A DNA stretch of 64,000 nt from Austropuccinia psidii. Taxonomy: Eukaryota; Basidiomycota; Pucciniomycetes; Pucciniales; Sphaerophragmiaceae. Position numbers and translations under genes: made by a program. Shown here one piece after another: positions 26,246 through 37,700 of the stretch (the first letter of the stretch is position 1; every line of letters begins with the position of its first letter). The notes under the pieces were generated by a model that was not told where the DNA came from, made no database searches, and saw nothing but the letters and a program-made list of their open reading frames with translations. The stretch lies in contig JALGQZ010000002.1 of assembly GCA_023105745.1 (NCBI GenBank), positions 77,727,285-77,791,284 of the forward strand. Direction: 5' to 3'.

Positions 26246-28298
26246 TGTGTTTATTGTATGATGATTGTACTATACTAAAGAACTCTGTATTCAGATTAGA
26301 GGAGCTGATTCCCAATATGGGTATCTCTTTGCTCTCCCCATAGCTCTGTGCTGGGTTTGATGGGTCATTCCCTAATGCCCAGTTTGATAGTTTGAAGTTC
26401 TTTCTCCTATCTATCTCCATGCATTGTATGGGTATTTTGGCCCCATTTTCTGGGTCATATGCTGGATTCTCTTGGTCATTCTTCAGTGGCCACCTGCTGA
26501 GACCATCTGCATTAGTATGACTTTTACCTTCTTTATACATAATAGTCATATTCCCTCTGTATTCTTGTATGGCTATTTGCCACCTGAGCATGTGTCTGTT
26601 TGTTGTCTTCATGTTCAACAGTGATTTGAGGGCTGTGCAATCAGTAAAAACTTCAAATACTGCTCCTTCTAAGTAGTAATGGAGTTTTTCTAATGCCCAT
26701 ACCAAACAGAGACATTCTGTCTGAGTAGCTCCATATCTGGCTTCTGAGTCTTTCAGTTGTCTTGATATATAGCAAATTACTCCTTCTTTGGGTATTCCAT
26801 CCACTAGTTGCCTCTGGTGTAGTGCTGCTCCTAGTCCTTGGCTACATGCTGCATCTATATATAGTTTGAATGGTAGTTCAAAATCAGGCATAATTAGGAC
26901 AGGGGCATTGGTCAGCTCATATTTGATCTTCTCAAATGCATCTCTTCTTTCTTTGGTAATTTCAAAGACTACATCTTTTGAGCACAGTTTGTATAGGCTA
27001 CTTGTGATGTGTGCAAAGTTTTTTATGTGGCTCCTGTAGTAACTAGCAAAGCCCAAAAAAGATTTCATTTCTTTAATGTTCTTTGGTACTGGTTTCTTCA
27101 ATACTGCAGCAACTTTATTTTGGTCTATGGCTAGACTTAAACCTGAAACTTTGTGTCCTAGGGCTAGCAGTTCTTGCTGTCCAAAGTTACATTTTTTAAG
27201 AGATATTTTCATATTGATTGGTGTACATTTTCCCAATATTTTATCAATTTTCCTCACACGGTCTTCCCATGTTTCTGAGTATATTATGATATCATCAATG
27301 TACACTACCATCCACCCTTCCATTATTTCATCTTGAAATATGGTATCCATCATCCTCTGAAAATGGGCTGGTGCATTCTTAATGCCAAATGGCATTCTAG
27401 TATATTCATATATGCCCATATGGCATATAATTCTTAGCAATTTGATGGAATCTGGTTTCACCCCATTCTGGTGGAAGCCTTTCATGCAATCCATTTTTGT
27501 AATAAACTTGGATTTTGCTAGCTTATCTAGTGCATGTGGTATCCTTGGGATGGGGTACCTATCTGCTTTGGTGTAATTATTCAAAGCCCTGAAGTCCCCA
27601 CGTAGTCTGGATTTACCATCATGCCAAGTTATGAGGACTGGTGTAGTGACTTCTACTATCTCATTGTGTCCTATTTTCTTTATGACCCCCATTTCTAGGA
27701 CTTCATTGATATGTTTCTCAATTTCTTTCCTAGTTTCCATGCTGGCTGGGTATGGTGGTCTCCTAAGCATAGGTGGATATGGTCTTTCTACATCCAGATA
27801 TAATTCTATATCATGTCCTTTGATTTTTCCTAGTGGTTCATCTCCTATTGCAAAAGCTCCTCTATGCTTCCTCAATACTTTCAGTAAGCTGAGTTTCATT
27901 TTACTGGTGAGTTGAGTGCCATATTGGGCTTCTTTGAATTCTTCCACTAGTTCTTTCAGGGTGTTATCATTTGTTATATGATTTATATCAAAGGAAAATT
28001 TCTTGTCTTTGTTTGTACCTCTGGTAAGATATCTATTTTTACTATTGCAAATGTCCATACCATACATTCTTTGGTACTCTGTACCTAGTAAGAATCCTTG
28101 TACATGTGCATTCTCTAGAACTACAAATTCAGGTTCTAGTCTGATATTTCCTTTTTGGTGTGGGATAATTATCTCTTTGATTATTGTCCCCAGTGAGTGC
28201 ATTTTGCCTGATGCACTTTTAAAGTTTCTAGCTTTTGTTGGTATTATATCCTCTTCCCATTTGGGGAAGTGTTGTTTTAAGTATTCTTTTGCCACTAT
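26217..28298 (-). pseudogene. Element B reverse transcriptase and RNase H
   Basis: About 690 codons, starting just downstream of the protease active site, which is now separated by solo LTR F. The RT shows [44 protein letters not shown] and the catalytic [12 protein letters not shown] (near 27290-27305). The RNase H domain starts at [20 protein letters not shown] and continues to the DGLSRWPL segment. The first codon drawn here is not a real start: in the uninterrupted element the frame runs on from the protease. It ends by frameshift near 26230. Confidence 0.92.
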
Positions 28299-30210
28299 TG
28301 TGAGCCTTGAGGTATATTTTACATACCCAAATAGGCCACAATTATCTTAAAAAGAAATTTTGAATTATGCATAACTCATAAGTCATGCATATATCCAAAA
28401 TTCATCATTTTCAATTTCAGAAAAGATGAATAACTTTTTATTGAGTAAGTAAATCCATGGATTTAAGACCAGATTTGGATTCTACACAAAAATTCACCTA
28501 GGGTAGCCCCATAGAGTGAATAAGCTCAATTTAAGTATTTGAGGTGGTAAAATGGAAAATACTTCAATACCACATCATTAATACCACATAAAAGATCCGT
28601 GAAAATTTTTGTTTTTCTTGATTTTCAGCCAAAATAATGGGAAAGTGAGAAATCCCATGTTACATATACACTAAGAATAGTGTTATGCATGTTTTGAGCA
28701 CTTAATATCATGGTATTCTTACATGGACTTTTGGTACACCCATAGTGGATATCTCACTTTAAGCTTAAATTTCTATTTTTACGTGAAAAATAAGCAAGGG
28801 GGACAAAAGACATCAAAGAGAGCCAGGGTACCCAACTTCTGAGGCCTCAGAGGCGTGGATAGCTCCAGAGCATGGATCCATGGCTCATCTTGGCCCAATT
28901 GGTAAACTAAAACTCTTTGGGAACTTGGTTACGAAGTTACACCTACTGTAATCATAAGAAAATAGCAAATAACCTGCTATTTTGATGTGCCAAGGAGGTA
29001 AAGAGCTACTTAGACTCCTGTAACCACGTCAATTCTTAATGACTTTCCATGGATAAAACCCAAAAGAGTAATTAAAACCCTTTTTGGACTTGTATCCATT
29101 GATTTACCTCATAGCAACCAGTGAAACACTGATATTTGCAATTCTACGTAGAAATGAGGTAAAAACTTCAAAAATTCATTAAAAATACAATTCTTAATTA
29201 ATCCTTCTGAAACTTTCAGGACCAATGGAGAACTGTATTATCTATGGTACAACCAAAAAGAACTACGGTTTTACTAATAAAATTCAAAGTTTTACTTACA
29301 GTCCATTTTTGACCATTCTACGTGAAATACTGAATCTTCAAAAATTCACAGTAATTAAAACCTGTGATGAAATTGGCAATAACATTGATAACTTTGAGAA
29401 ATCAATGATTATTTTGGAATAAAAGAAGATTTACAGATGTTACTCCTTTTATTCTTAACCATATTGGGGTTGGTAGCCACGTAAAAGCATCAATTAAGTA
29501 ATTATGATAATCTTACGTGACAACAGATGATGCAATCATTAATCCAAAAAGTTTTATTGTTTTCTCACTCACTGGTTTCTCAGTTTTCTCCATGGCACGC
29601 CTCTGTGAGCTGTTGTTGACTTAAAAGAAGCCTCTTCTTGCTGTTTTTTCTGTATCATCATCATCTTATTAATCATTTATATCAGTATTACCAACAAGTA
29701 AGTATTAGTTAAAACTTTTCTCAAGTGTTTTATTCTTTCAGAATCAATCAGAAAGACGTGAAATCATAGAAATCAACTATATATTGTTGTAATACATTTA
29801 TAAATTCATTTTGATCCTCTAAATCCACAGTTCTACGTCAAATCTCTCTATCTTATCTTTCAATAAGTTCTTTGGAATATTAGTGAGTGATTTATCTTTA
29901 ATTCTTAAAGTTTTTCTCTAGTAATAGTTTTCTTCAAGGATTAGCTTTATAATTATTCTTGCAAAAGATAATTATATATTAAAATAATTTTATTATTTTA
30001 ATAAAAGAAGTTTTTATTATTAAATTCTTCTTGTAGACAATTACTTTCTCACTGTTAAAATCACTAGTAGTGCTTAACACGTGAAAGAAATAATTCTTTA
30101 ATTATTCAATTGTGGTTATAATAATATTTTATTATTATATTTCATAAGAACAGACATAGTACTGTTGATTAATAGTAATATTATCATCAGTTTCATAGTC
30201 ACATCTTACA
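28299..30210 (+). mobile_element. Solo LTR F, inserted in element B
   Basis: A 1912-bp LTR from TGTGAGCC to CTTACA with a perfect duplication ACTAT (28294-28298 and 30211-30215). It belongs to the same family as element D's LTR. A TATA-like TTAAAAG lies at 29621-29627, and a strong splice donor CAACAA|GTAAGT follows at 29697/29698. The insertion split the protease of B directly after its DTGASCSI motif. The plus-strand frame at 29225-29422 is not conserved in sibling LTRs. Confidence 0.95.
29698..29703 (+). promoter_or_regulatory. Putative 5' splice site in LTR F leader
   Basis: GTAAGT preceded by A, about 70 nt downstream of the TATA-like element. The same A|GTAAGT is present in LTRs D (minus, 21527/21526) and J. 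In this family it would end a non-coding leader exon with A and join to exon 1, which begins TG in element D (55347), creating an ATG. Confidence 0.4.
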
Positions 30211-30353
30211 ACTATGGAGCAACTTGCTCCTGTGTCAATGATCATTGGATGTTTACAGTTCTCAATGTAAACTGTCAATTTTGTAGGTGTTCCATGAATG
30301 AATCCCATCCCTCTATTTGGGGTTACCAGGAATGTTTGTGCATTCTGTGTGTG
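30211..30353 (-). pseudogene. Element B protease start
   Basis: Minus-strand frame just downstream of the TAG at 30354-30356 and in the same frame as gag. It encodes a linker followed by the aspartic protease active site IIDTGASCSI. Excising solo LTR F with one copy of ACTAT restores the frame into [16 protein letters not shown] of the RT frame. Ty3/gypsy proteases carry this D-T/S-G motif. Confidence 0.88.
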
Positions 30354-31032
30354 CTAATTACAGAGCTCTGTGTCTGTTGTTATTTGTGGTATTCCTGAAT
30401 CTAATTCAATGTCTTGTATGTCAAGTGAAATTTCTTCATTGCATTCCACTATGTATTCTTCTATGGTATCAGGTTCACTTTGTGATTCTGCTCTCATACC
30501 ATTTCCCATACTGTCAGAATCAGATTTGTCACCTGTTTGTTCTTCTTCTGATTCTTCATCAATTGCATATATTTTCTTTTTTGGTTTTGTGCAATTGTTG
30601 GCATAGTGGTCTGGTGATCCACAGTTGTGGCACACATATTTCTTTTTTGGGGCTTCTTTCCCTTTCTCCTTGTTTGTTTCTTTAACTTCAGACTTCTTGT
30701 CTTTGAAGTTTGGTTTATAGGATGTGTACCTTCCTATGGAGGTCTTTTTCCTCACATCTTGTATGACATTTGCTATTTCATCAATGCTGCTGATGTTGTT
30801 GCATCTGCATTTGACTGCATGTTCTAGATCTCCTGGCAATTTTGTTAGGAGTTTATGGTTTCTCATTTCTATTGTCATATTGGGATCAATAGCTTTTAGC
30901 CTTTTTGTTTGTTTGAGAAACCATTCATATGGGTCTTTTTCTGTGGAGTATCTATCACTCTCAAAGGACATGGTCTTTTGCCAGATCCAACTACCATTGC
31001 TATAATTTTGTATAATCTGGTTCCTCCACCAT
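30354..31032 (-). pseudogene. Element B gag, C-terminal part (capsid end and zinc knuckle)
   Basis: It continues the capsid domain from 42035 once element A and one copy of its duplication are removed: the frame restores exactly across the junction as SWPWWRNQII. It contains the capsid C-terminal region, a CCHC zinc knuckle CHNCGSPDHYANNC, and an acidic linker (EESEEEQTGDKSDSDS). It ends at TAG (30354-30356); protease follows in the same frame. In elements A and C the same place is open, so the TAG is either a mutation or, less likely, a read-through stop separating Gag from Pol. Confidence 0.9.
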
Positions 31033-32380
31033 TGTGAGCCTGTGAGGTATGTATAACATACCCATAAGGCCACAAATGATTTTATAGACAGTTAATTTTG
31101 TCTTAAACAGACTTTTTAGTTGAATTTAAAATAAAAAATAACAATAAATAAGTATAACTTTTTTTGGATAAACAAAGTTATAATTATTATGTCATTTTTG
31201 GATTCTACACCAAAAATGACCTAGGGTACACCCATAGGGTGTTATACCCAAAAACACTTATTTCTTGTGTTATTGGAAGATTTAAGAATCTCACAGTACT
31301 AATGTAGCTTTTTTAACATTTTTTTAAAATTGTTAAATTTAAGCTTAATTAAGCTTAAATTTAAAGTTACATAAGGTTTATGCAGCTTTACCAAAATTTT
31401 AGTTAAAATTGAGGTGTTGTGTATATTTACTGAATTGGCTAAGGATTTGCCATACAGAATGTAAATCCTGCGTGAGCTCAATTTAAAAGGGTTTAAAGCC
31501 ATGGTATGGCTTTAAATAAATAAAAGGGAAAAATCCACACAAAAAGGTGGGACAAAGGAAAAAGACCAAATAGAGCTGGGGTACCCAACTTTTTGGATCT
31601 GCAAGGACTCAATTAAGGTTGTCCACCTGTATTGGAGGATTTTCAACCTTATTTAAACTTTAATATTAGACTTTGATCCAACCTTAAAGTTTAAACTGGT
31701 TTTATCCCAATTTAGACAGGAATTTCAAGCTGCCAAAGGGTAAATCCCAATATGCAGGCTTGAAATCAAGGTTTTAAGAACTGTCAGAGCTTAATTAAGT
31801 TTAAAAACCTTAAATAAGCTTAAAACTTTAAAGTTTCAAGCATTAAAACCTTATCAAAACTTAAGGTTTGGTGTGTATTGCTATTTTACGTGGAAAAATA
31901 GCAATAACTTCAAAAATTCATTAAAAATCCAATTCTTAATGGATTTGCTTGAAAATTTCACACAACTTAGAATTTGATATTATCAATATATAAATTAAAT
32001 TTTAAGTATCTTTTATAAATCAATTTCCTGGGTAATTAGCCTGGAAATTTACTCTTTTAATTAAGCTTAAAGAAAATTATGATTTCTTTAAAAATTAATT
32101 AAAAATTGAGTTTAAAAGATTTCTGCTTGAAACTCTAATTTTAAGTTGTTCATGTGATGAACTTTAATATAAATAAACTTATTTTATATTAAAACTTAAA
32201 ATAATTAAACTAAATGAGGATTAAAGTTACTTGGAGTTAAGAATAACACTGGTAACTTTAACTTGGAAGTAAAAATAAGTTGCCTTAAGTTAAGAACTCT
32301 ATTTTTAAGCATGGTTTTTCAGTTTTGACCTGAGCACGCCCTCTACATCCATTATGAATCATTAGAGCTGCTCTGAAGAC

Positions 32381-32388
32381 ATAAAAAG
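32381..32388 (+). promoter_or_regulatory. TATA-like element of element A 5' LTR
   Basis: ATAAAAAG, about 70 nt upstream of the putative leader splice donor. The layout (TATA, short leader, donor) matches LTRs B, C, D and F. Confidence 0.5.
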
Positions 32389-32454
32389 AGTCTTTTCATC
32401 ACTGTTTTTGTCCATCATTCATTATCAATCCAATCATATTAGAAATTTAAACAG

Positions 32455-32460
32455 GTAAAG
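32455..32460 (+). promoter_or_regulatory. Putative leader 5' splice site, element A
   Basis: GTAAAG after ACAG. It could join to the acceptor at 33770-33771, removing an AT-rich leader of about 1.3 kb that includes the primer-binding site. Unlike the D and F family donors it leaves a G, so the junction would read G|TG rather than A|TG. Confidence 0.35.
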
Positions 32461-33219
32461 TTTTATTAAATATAAAATCTTATTATTAAAAGTAATTCTT
32501 AAGTTATTTTTATTCTTTATTTATTGAAATTAAAGAATTGAAGTCAGAGAATTTAGATTATTGTTGTAATCACCAATAATATATTTTATTATATAAAATT
32601 ATCATTTTAAATATCTTTTAAAATCCACAAATTCCTCTCAAAAACTCTTAAATCATAATTTATATTATTAAAAGTTGTTTTATCTTTAAATTTATTGATT
32701 TTTGACGTGTTTTTAACCTATAATTATTATTTAATATTATAACTGTTGTATTTTGACTTATTGTATTAAATAAATCTTATAACTAAGTTTTCTCTAGAAT
32801 TCTATATTTTTTTATCTAGTATTAGTTTTTTTTTATAGAATTTTTATTCTAAAAGAATTATTTCTGCACAGTGTGTGTTTAATTCTTTTTATAAATAATA
32901 TTTATATTATTTATAAGTGGTTAATATTCATATTTTCCACGTGTAATTGTCTCATTAAGAGCTTTACACTTCTTATTGTTATAACTGTCAGTGACTATAA
33001 CAATAATAGAATAATTATAATTTATTATAATTATTATTTTTTTATTATTATATTATTATAATAATAATTAATTTTATTTTTTTTTATATAATTATTTTCA
33101 ATAATTATATTTAAATTTGTGGTTATAATATCTTATTATATTATATTTTTCTACTGAGGACAGTCATAGTACTCTTGATATTGCTACTATTATCAAGAGT
33201 TTCATAGACAAACCTTACA

Positions 33220-33237
33220 TTTGGGGGCCTGGCCGTG
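33220..33237 (+). other. Putative primer-binding site, element A
   Basis: TTTGGGGGCCTGGCCGTG directly follows the LTR. The same sequence follows the 5' LTR of the distant element B (44735-44752) and, with two substitutions, that of D (55716-55733). Position and conservation mark it as the minus-strand primer-binding site, but it is not the initiator-Met type common in this superfamily; the tRNA is unidentified. Confidence 0.7.
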
Positions 33238-33771
33238 ATTTTAAACCAATTTTTGGGACATACATCATATTCTAGACCTTATTTTACTGTTTTTTGACGT
33301 AAAATTGCCACATTTGTCTTAATATTTGCTTTTTTGGGACTTATCCCTTATAAATAATCTTTATAATATTAATAAAGTTATTTTTTCTTAAGAATATTGT
33401 TTGAAACAATATACTATTGAGTGACTTGGAATAAATTTCTTTTGTCTAACTAGTGGCTTTTTCACATCACAGACTTGAAATTTATTCTTTGAGTTATTCT
33501 AGCATAAAGTGAATAATAATATAATTTTGATTAATTAACTTGTTAATTACATAATTATTATTTCTTTAAAGAAAATAATAAATCAAATAAAAAATCTTTA
33601 AAAATAAAAATCTTTACTAAGAACATTTTTTCTTTTTATCTTAGACATTTTTTCTTTATTTTTGATGTAATTTGCCATAAATTACATAAAAACAACTTTA
33701 TTCAATAAGTTGAGTTTATAAGTTATTTTTATTATTTGATAAAATAACTTATATTTTTAATTTTTCTCTAG
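33238..33771 (+). other. Element A leader, AT-rich, ends in a splice acceptor
   Basis: No long frame. The segment ends in a pyrimidine-rich tract and CTCTAG (acceptor AG at 33770-33771) immediately before the conserved upstream exon. Confidence 0.5.
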
Positions 33772-34718
33772 TGTCTTCCATCAGAGAAAGTTCTTCAGAC
33801 TCTGAAGCCTCAGAGTCCAGTATTGAAATTCAAACCAGTCCAGCACCAAGGGGTTTAATAACCAAAGAACCCTTTAAAGGTCCTGCAGGTGAATTCAATT
33901 CAATTTTTACTCTATTTTTTATTAAAATTGACGTGAAATGACTCCTACTAGAAGTGGAAGCAACTCCTCCATCCAATCAAATGGATCTGGACCAGGACAT
34001 TCCAGCCACAAATCCAAAAGGCAAGAATGTCCTCCCAGAGGAGAGGCACAAATGGAGGATGCCAGAACTTTCACCAGTTCCCAAAGGTTAGCCAGCACCT
34101 TTGAACCTCTTCTTGAGAGTCCAGAAGCTGACATAACTGCTATTGCTGTTAGACCTGAACCATTTCCAACAGGCAGCTGTGGAAATTTATCAATCCCAAT
34201 GGAAAAACTGGTTCCTGGCGTCAAAACAACAAGAGTGGGAACTCCTTCCAAGTCTTTGGATAGGCACCATGAACTCTTATCTTCAAGTGAAGAAGTTCAT
34301 GGGGCCAGAAAAGACAGAAGATCTTCTACTGGGTTGGACACCAATGTCTGTCAAAGGACAAGTCCAACAGATAAAAGCTTGGTTGAAAAACCAAAGCATG
34401 TTGTCAGAAGATCAGAAGAAGAAATTGGCTCAAGGCAAGGACAACAGCCCAGTGGAAGCTCCTCAAGCATCCACCAGCAAAAATCCGCCTCAACCAGTGC
34501 CAAACAAGCCCAAGCAAGCCCCAAAAACCAACCAAAAGGGCAAGCAGAAGGCAAAGGGAAAGGCAAAGCCCAAGTGGAACAAGCCTTACCCGCAGAATTA
34601 CAGAATTCCAAAGAAAGAGAAAACAGCCATGGACAATGTGTTCAATATGGCAAGAACTTTGATGGAATTCAAAAACAAGGAGGAGGAAAGATTGAACCAA
34701 TCCTTTCCAAAGAAGTAG
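33772..34718 (+). CDS. Hidden spliced +1-frame accessory protein of element A (three exons)
   Basis: Proposed exons 33772-33888, 33952-34086 and 34153-34718. Exon 1 encodes a Ser/Glu-rich segment ending FKGPA. Intron 1 (63 nt) holds the Gag-Pol ATG. Exon 2 has SNQMDLDQD and [13 protein letters not shown]; intron 2 (66 nt, branch-like CTGAC) removes the only +1-frame stops. Exon 3 is helical and Trp-rich ([18 protein letters not shown]), then a Lys-rich linker, then [19 protein letters not shown] and a stop after FPKK. All joins are phase 1, so the frame closes exactly at 272 residues if a start precedes exon 1. The same peptides occur in the +1 frame of C and D, and GW-N/T/S-P also in B. The start is uncertain: the LTR donor would give GTG, and the first conserved in-frame Met is in SNQM. 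Function unknown; the Lys-rich region could bind nucleic acid. Splicing is inferred. Confidence 0.68.
33889..33951 (+). other. Intron 1 of the accessory gene, containing the Gag-Pol ATG (element A)
   Basis: 63 nt, CAG|GTGAAT ... ACTAG|AAGTGG. The Gag-Pol ATG at 33938-33940 is 12 bases before the intron end. The equivalents are 43481-43566 (B), 63909-63995 (C) and 55129-55188 (D), each GT...AG, phase 1, with ATG shortly before the acceptor. Confidence 0.65.
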
Positions 34719-37700
34719 ACCTTGTAAAGCTTGTAGCTTACTTTGAATCTTGTAATAAAGAAATTATGGCAAAATTTAAAGCATTTGATCATGTCCAACA
34801 GAAGTTGGGTAATGAAATATTACAAGTAAAAGACCAACAAAAGACCATAATTGGCCTTGAAAATGTTAATAAGGCAAATATTTTGTCTTTGACGCAAATT
34901 TGTGAAAGACTTGAGTTTAAAGTTACCTTACTCAATCAACCAGATGAGCATTCAATTTCTTTTATAACTGGACAGTTGAAAGAATTGAAAATACAAGTGC
35001 AAAACTTGGAAAATTCAACTGGTCACAATGCAGCTCTTTTTCAAGAACAATTGGAAAAAAGTGATAAAGCAAGACTTGAATTGAAAGAAGAAATTCAGTC
35101 AAGTATTAATAATATATCACTGAAAAATGAATTCCCAAGGCAATCCACACCATTTCTTGACAGGAATGTTCTTAACTTGAATAATGATTTACATCATACA
35201 ATTTCAAGTAATGATGTGGAAACTGCTTGCAATTTTAAAGACATTCCAAGATTAAAGGAATGGCCAACCTTCAGTGGTGAAGGAGAATATAATCATATGG
35301 AATTTATGAAAAGAATTGATATGTTCAAAGAAGACTTTAACATACCAGATGAATACATAAGTGCCAGATTACACTCATTATTTACCAAATCAGCAAAGAA
35401 ATGGTATTATAAGATGAGACAAGACCATGGTAAACATTCTTGGCCTTGGTGGAAAGAACAAATTATTTCCAAATGGGCAAATGATTCCTGGAGATTTAGA
35501 ATGGAAAATTCTTTTGAAGAAGCCATTTTTAATATTGAGAGGGACAGGCCCATGTCTTGGTTTCTTAAACAGAAGGACAGATTAACTGCCCTTCATCCTG
35601 ATATGTCTGAAACAATGGTACATAAAAGGATATTAAGAAAATGTGGTGGTGACCTTGAGCATGCTATAAGAAGCAGATGTATTGAGCCTTGCTCTACAGA
35701 GGATTATATCAATGCTATGGAGGATATCACTACTAGAACAAAAATTGGAAGAAATTGGTATAAACCCCCAATAGACAACAAAACTAATGGGAAACCAATT
35801 TCAAAACCAAATAAACCACATGACAGACCTCCTTTGAAATGTCATAAATGTGGAAGTACAGCTCATTTGGCAAACACTTGTCCCAAAAAGACAAGAGTCA
35901 ATGAGATAAATATTGAAAAAGTGGAAGACACAAAAGAAACTGATGTATCCTTACATGAAAGTGATTCTGAACCTTCAGAAGAAGAAGTATTAGAAGAACT
36001 TAGTATAGAAAATATTAATGTTTCTTTTGAAGTCACTGAGGTACATACTCACTTACCACAGTACAGTGATGAATGCATGGATCTCATACATGTGCAAGAT
36101 GCCAAAATGCAAAAAACCAAACCTGCCAGAGGTAAAGGTTATACAGCTGGGTCATCTTGTATCACTAATATTGTGATAAATAACATAGAAGCCAAGATAC
36201 ATCTTGACTCAGGTGCTTTTTGCACTGGTGTTGGAAAAGATTATCTTGACAAGATTTATACCAATTGGCAAGACAAATTGATGCCAATTGAAGGTATAAG
36301 ATTCAGCAGTTCTAGCCAAAACATGCACCCTTTGGGTATATTTGAAGCAGCAATAATATTTCCTCATCCTGCAGGAAGTATAAGATTGAAAGCTGAATTT
36401 GTTGTTATGAATAATTGTACTTCACAACACTTTATACTTGGCAATGATTATCTCAATATCTATGGTATTGATATTAATAATCATAAAGACAGATATTTCA
36501 CTATAGGGGAAAATAAAAGGCAAAAATTTGCTTTTTCTCCAGAAAGAAGAGAAATCACTGTCATTAAACAAGTGAAAAATGTTAACAAAGACAAATTTGT
36601 GTCAGATCAGTTAAGTGAAGCACAAATTAGTCCTGAATTAACACCAGAAATGAAGGAAGAACTTATTGAAATTTTATTTCAATATAGAGAAGCCTTTGCT
36701 TCTGATAATGAACCACTTGGGGCTATCAAAGGCCATGAGGTGGACATTATGCTTAATGTGGACAGGCCTTATCTGCCACTATTAAGAAGACCAGCTTACC
36801 CAGCTAGCCCTAGAGCTAGAGAAGCATTAGAAAATCATATTAATGAACTAATGAAACTGGGAGTTCTTAGAAAAGTTGGGCACAATGAGGAAGTTGAAGT
36901 CACAACTCCAGTAATCATTACTTGGCATAATGATAAGTCAAGGATGGTTGGTGATTTTAGAGCACTGAATACCTACACTATTCCAGACAGGTATCCAATC
37001 CCTAGAATTCATGAGACTTTGACTCAATTATCCAAAGCAAGATTTATTACTTCTATGGATGCTCTTAAAGGCTTCCATCAGAATGTTTTAACAGCCCATG
37101 CTAGGAAGCTATTGAGAATAATTGCTCATTGTGGTATTTATGAATATTTGAGGATGCCTTTTGGTATTAAAAATGCACCCTCTCATTATCAGAGAATGAT
37201 GAATACCATCTTCCCACATGAATTATCAGAGGGATGGTTAATCATTTATATTGATGACATTATCATTTGTTCAGAAACCTGGCAATTACATTTAGAGAGA
37301 CTTTCATTAGTACTTAAGAAAATCTTACAAGTGAACATGAAAATTTCTCTTAAAAAGTGTAATTTTGGATTTCATGAGTTAAAAGCTCTAGGACATGTAG
37401 TCTCAGGACTAAGCCTTGGTGTTGATAAAAACAAAGTGGCTGCAGTTTTACTGAAACAAATGCCCCAGAACAAAAAAGAAATGATGTCTTTCTTAGGGTT
37501 TGCCAGTTATTACAGGCAACACCTTAAAGATTTTGCAATCCATGGCAGATCATTATACAGAATTTGTGTTCAACAACCTGTTTTTGAAATGACACAGGAG
37601 AGAATTCAAGCATATGAAAAAATCAAGTATGCCTTGACCAATGCACCATTATTATTAATGCCAGATTGGAAACTTCCTTTCAAGCTGTATATTGATGCAT

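Larger units (their letters stand above)
31033..33219 (+). repeat. Element A 5' LTR
   Basis: 2187 bp, TGTGAGCC...CTTACA. A TATA-like ATAAAAAG lies at 32381-32388, so transcription probably begins near 32405. A consensus splice donor ACAG|GTAAAG follows at 32454/32455, in the presumed R-U5. Short frames inside (for example 31299-31502, 32873-33061) occur identically in the 3' LTR and have no coding support. Confidence 0.96.

Noticed and set aside
26788..28350. Several plus-strand frames opposite element B pol (for example 26788-27039, 27631-27915, 28003-28350)
   Set aside because: They are shadows of the RT and RNase H coding strand; no independent motif is visible.
34351..34798. Minus-strand frames (34351-34611, 34404-34700, 34598-34798) opposite the dual-coding region of element A
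   Set aside because: They have no conserved counterparts supported by motif or splice structure in B, C and D, unlike the +1 frame on the coding strand.
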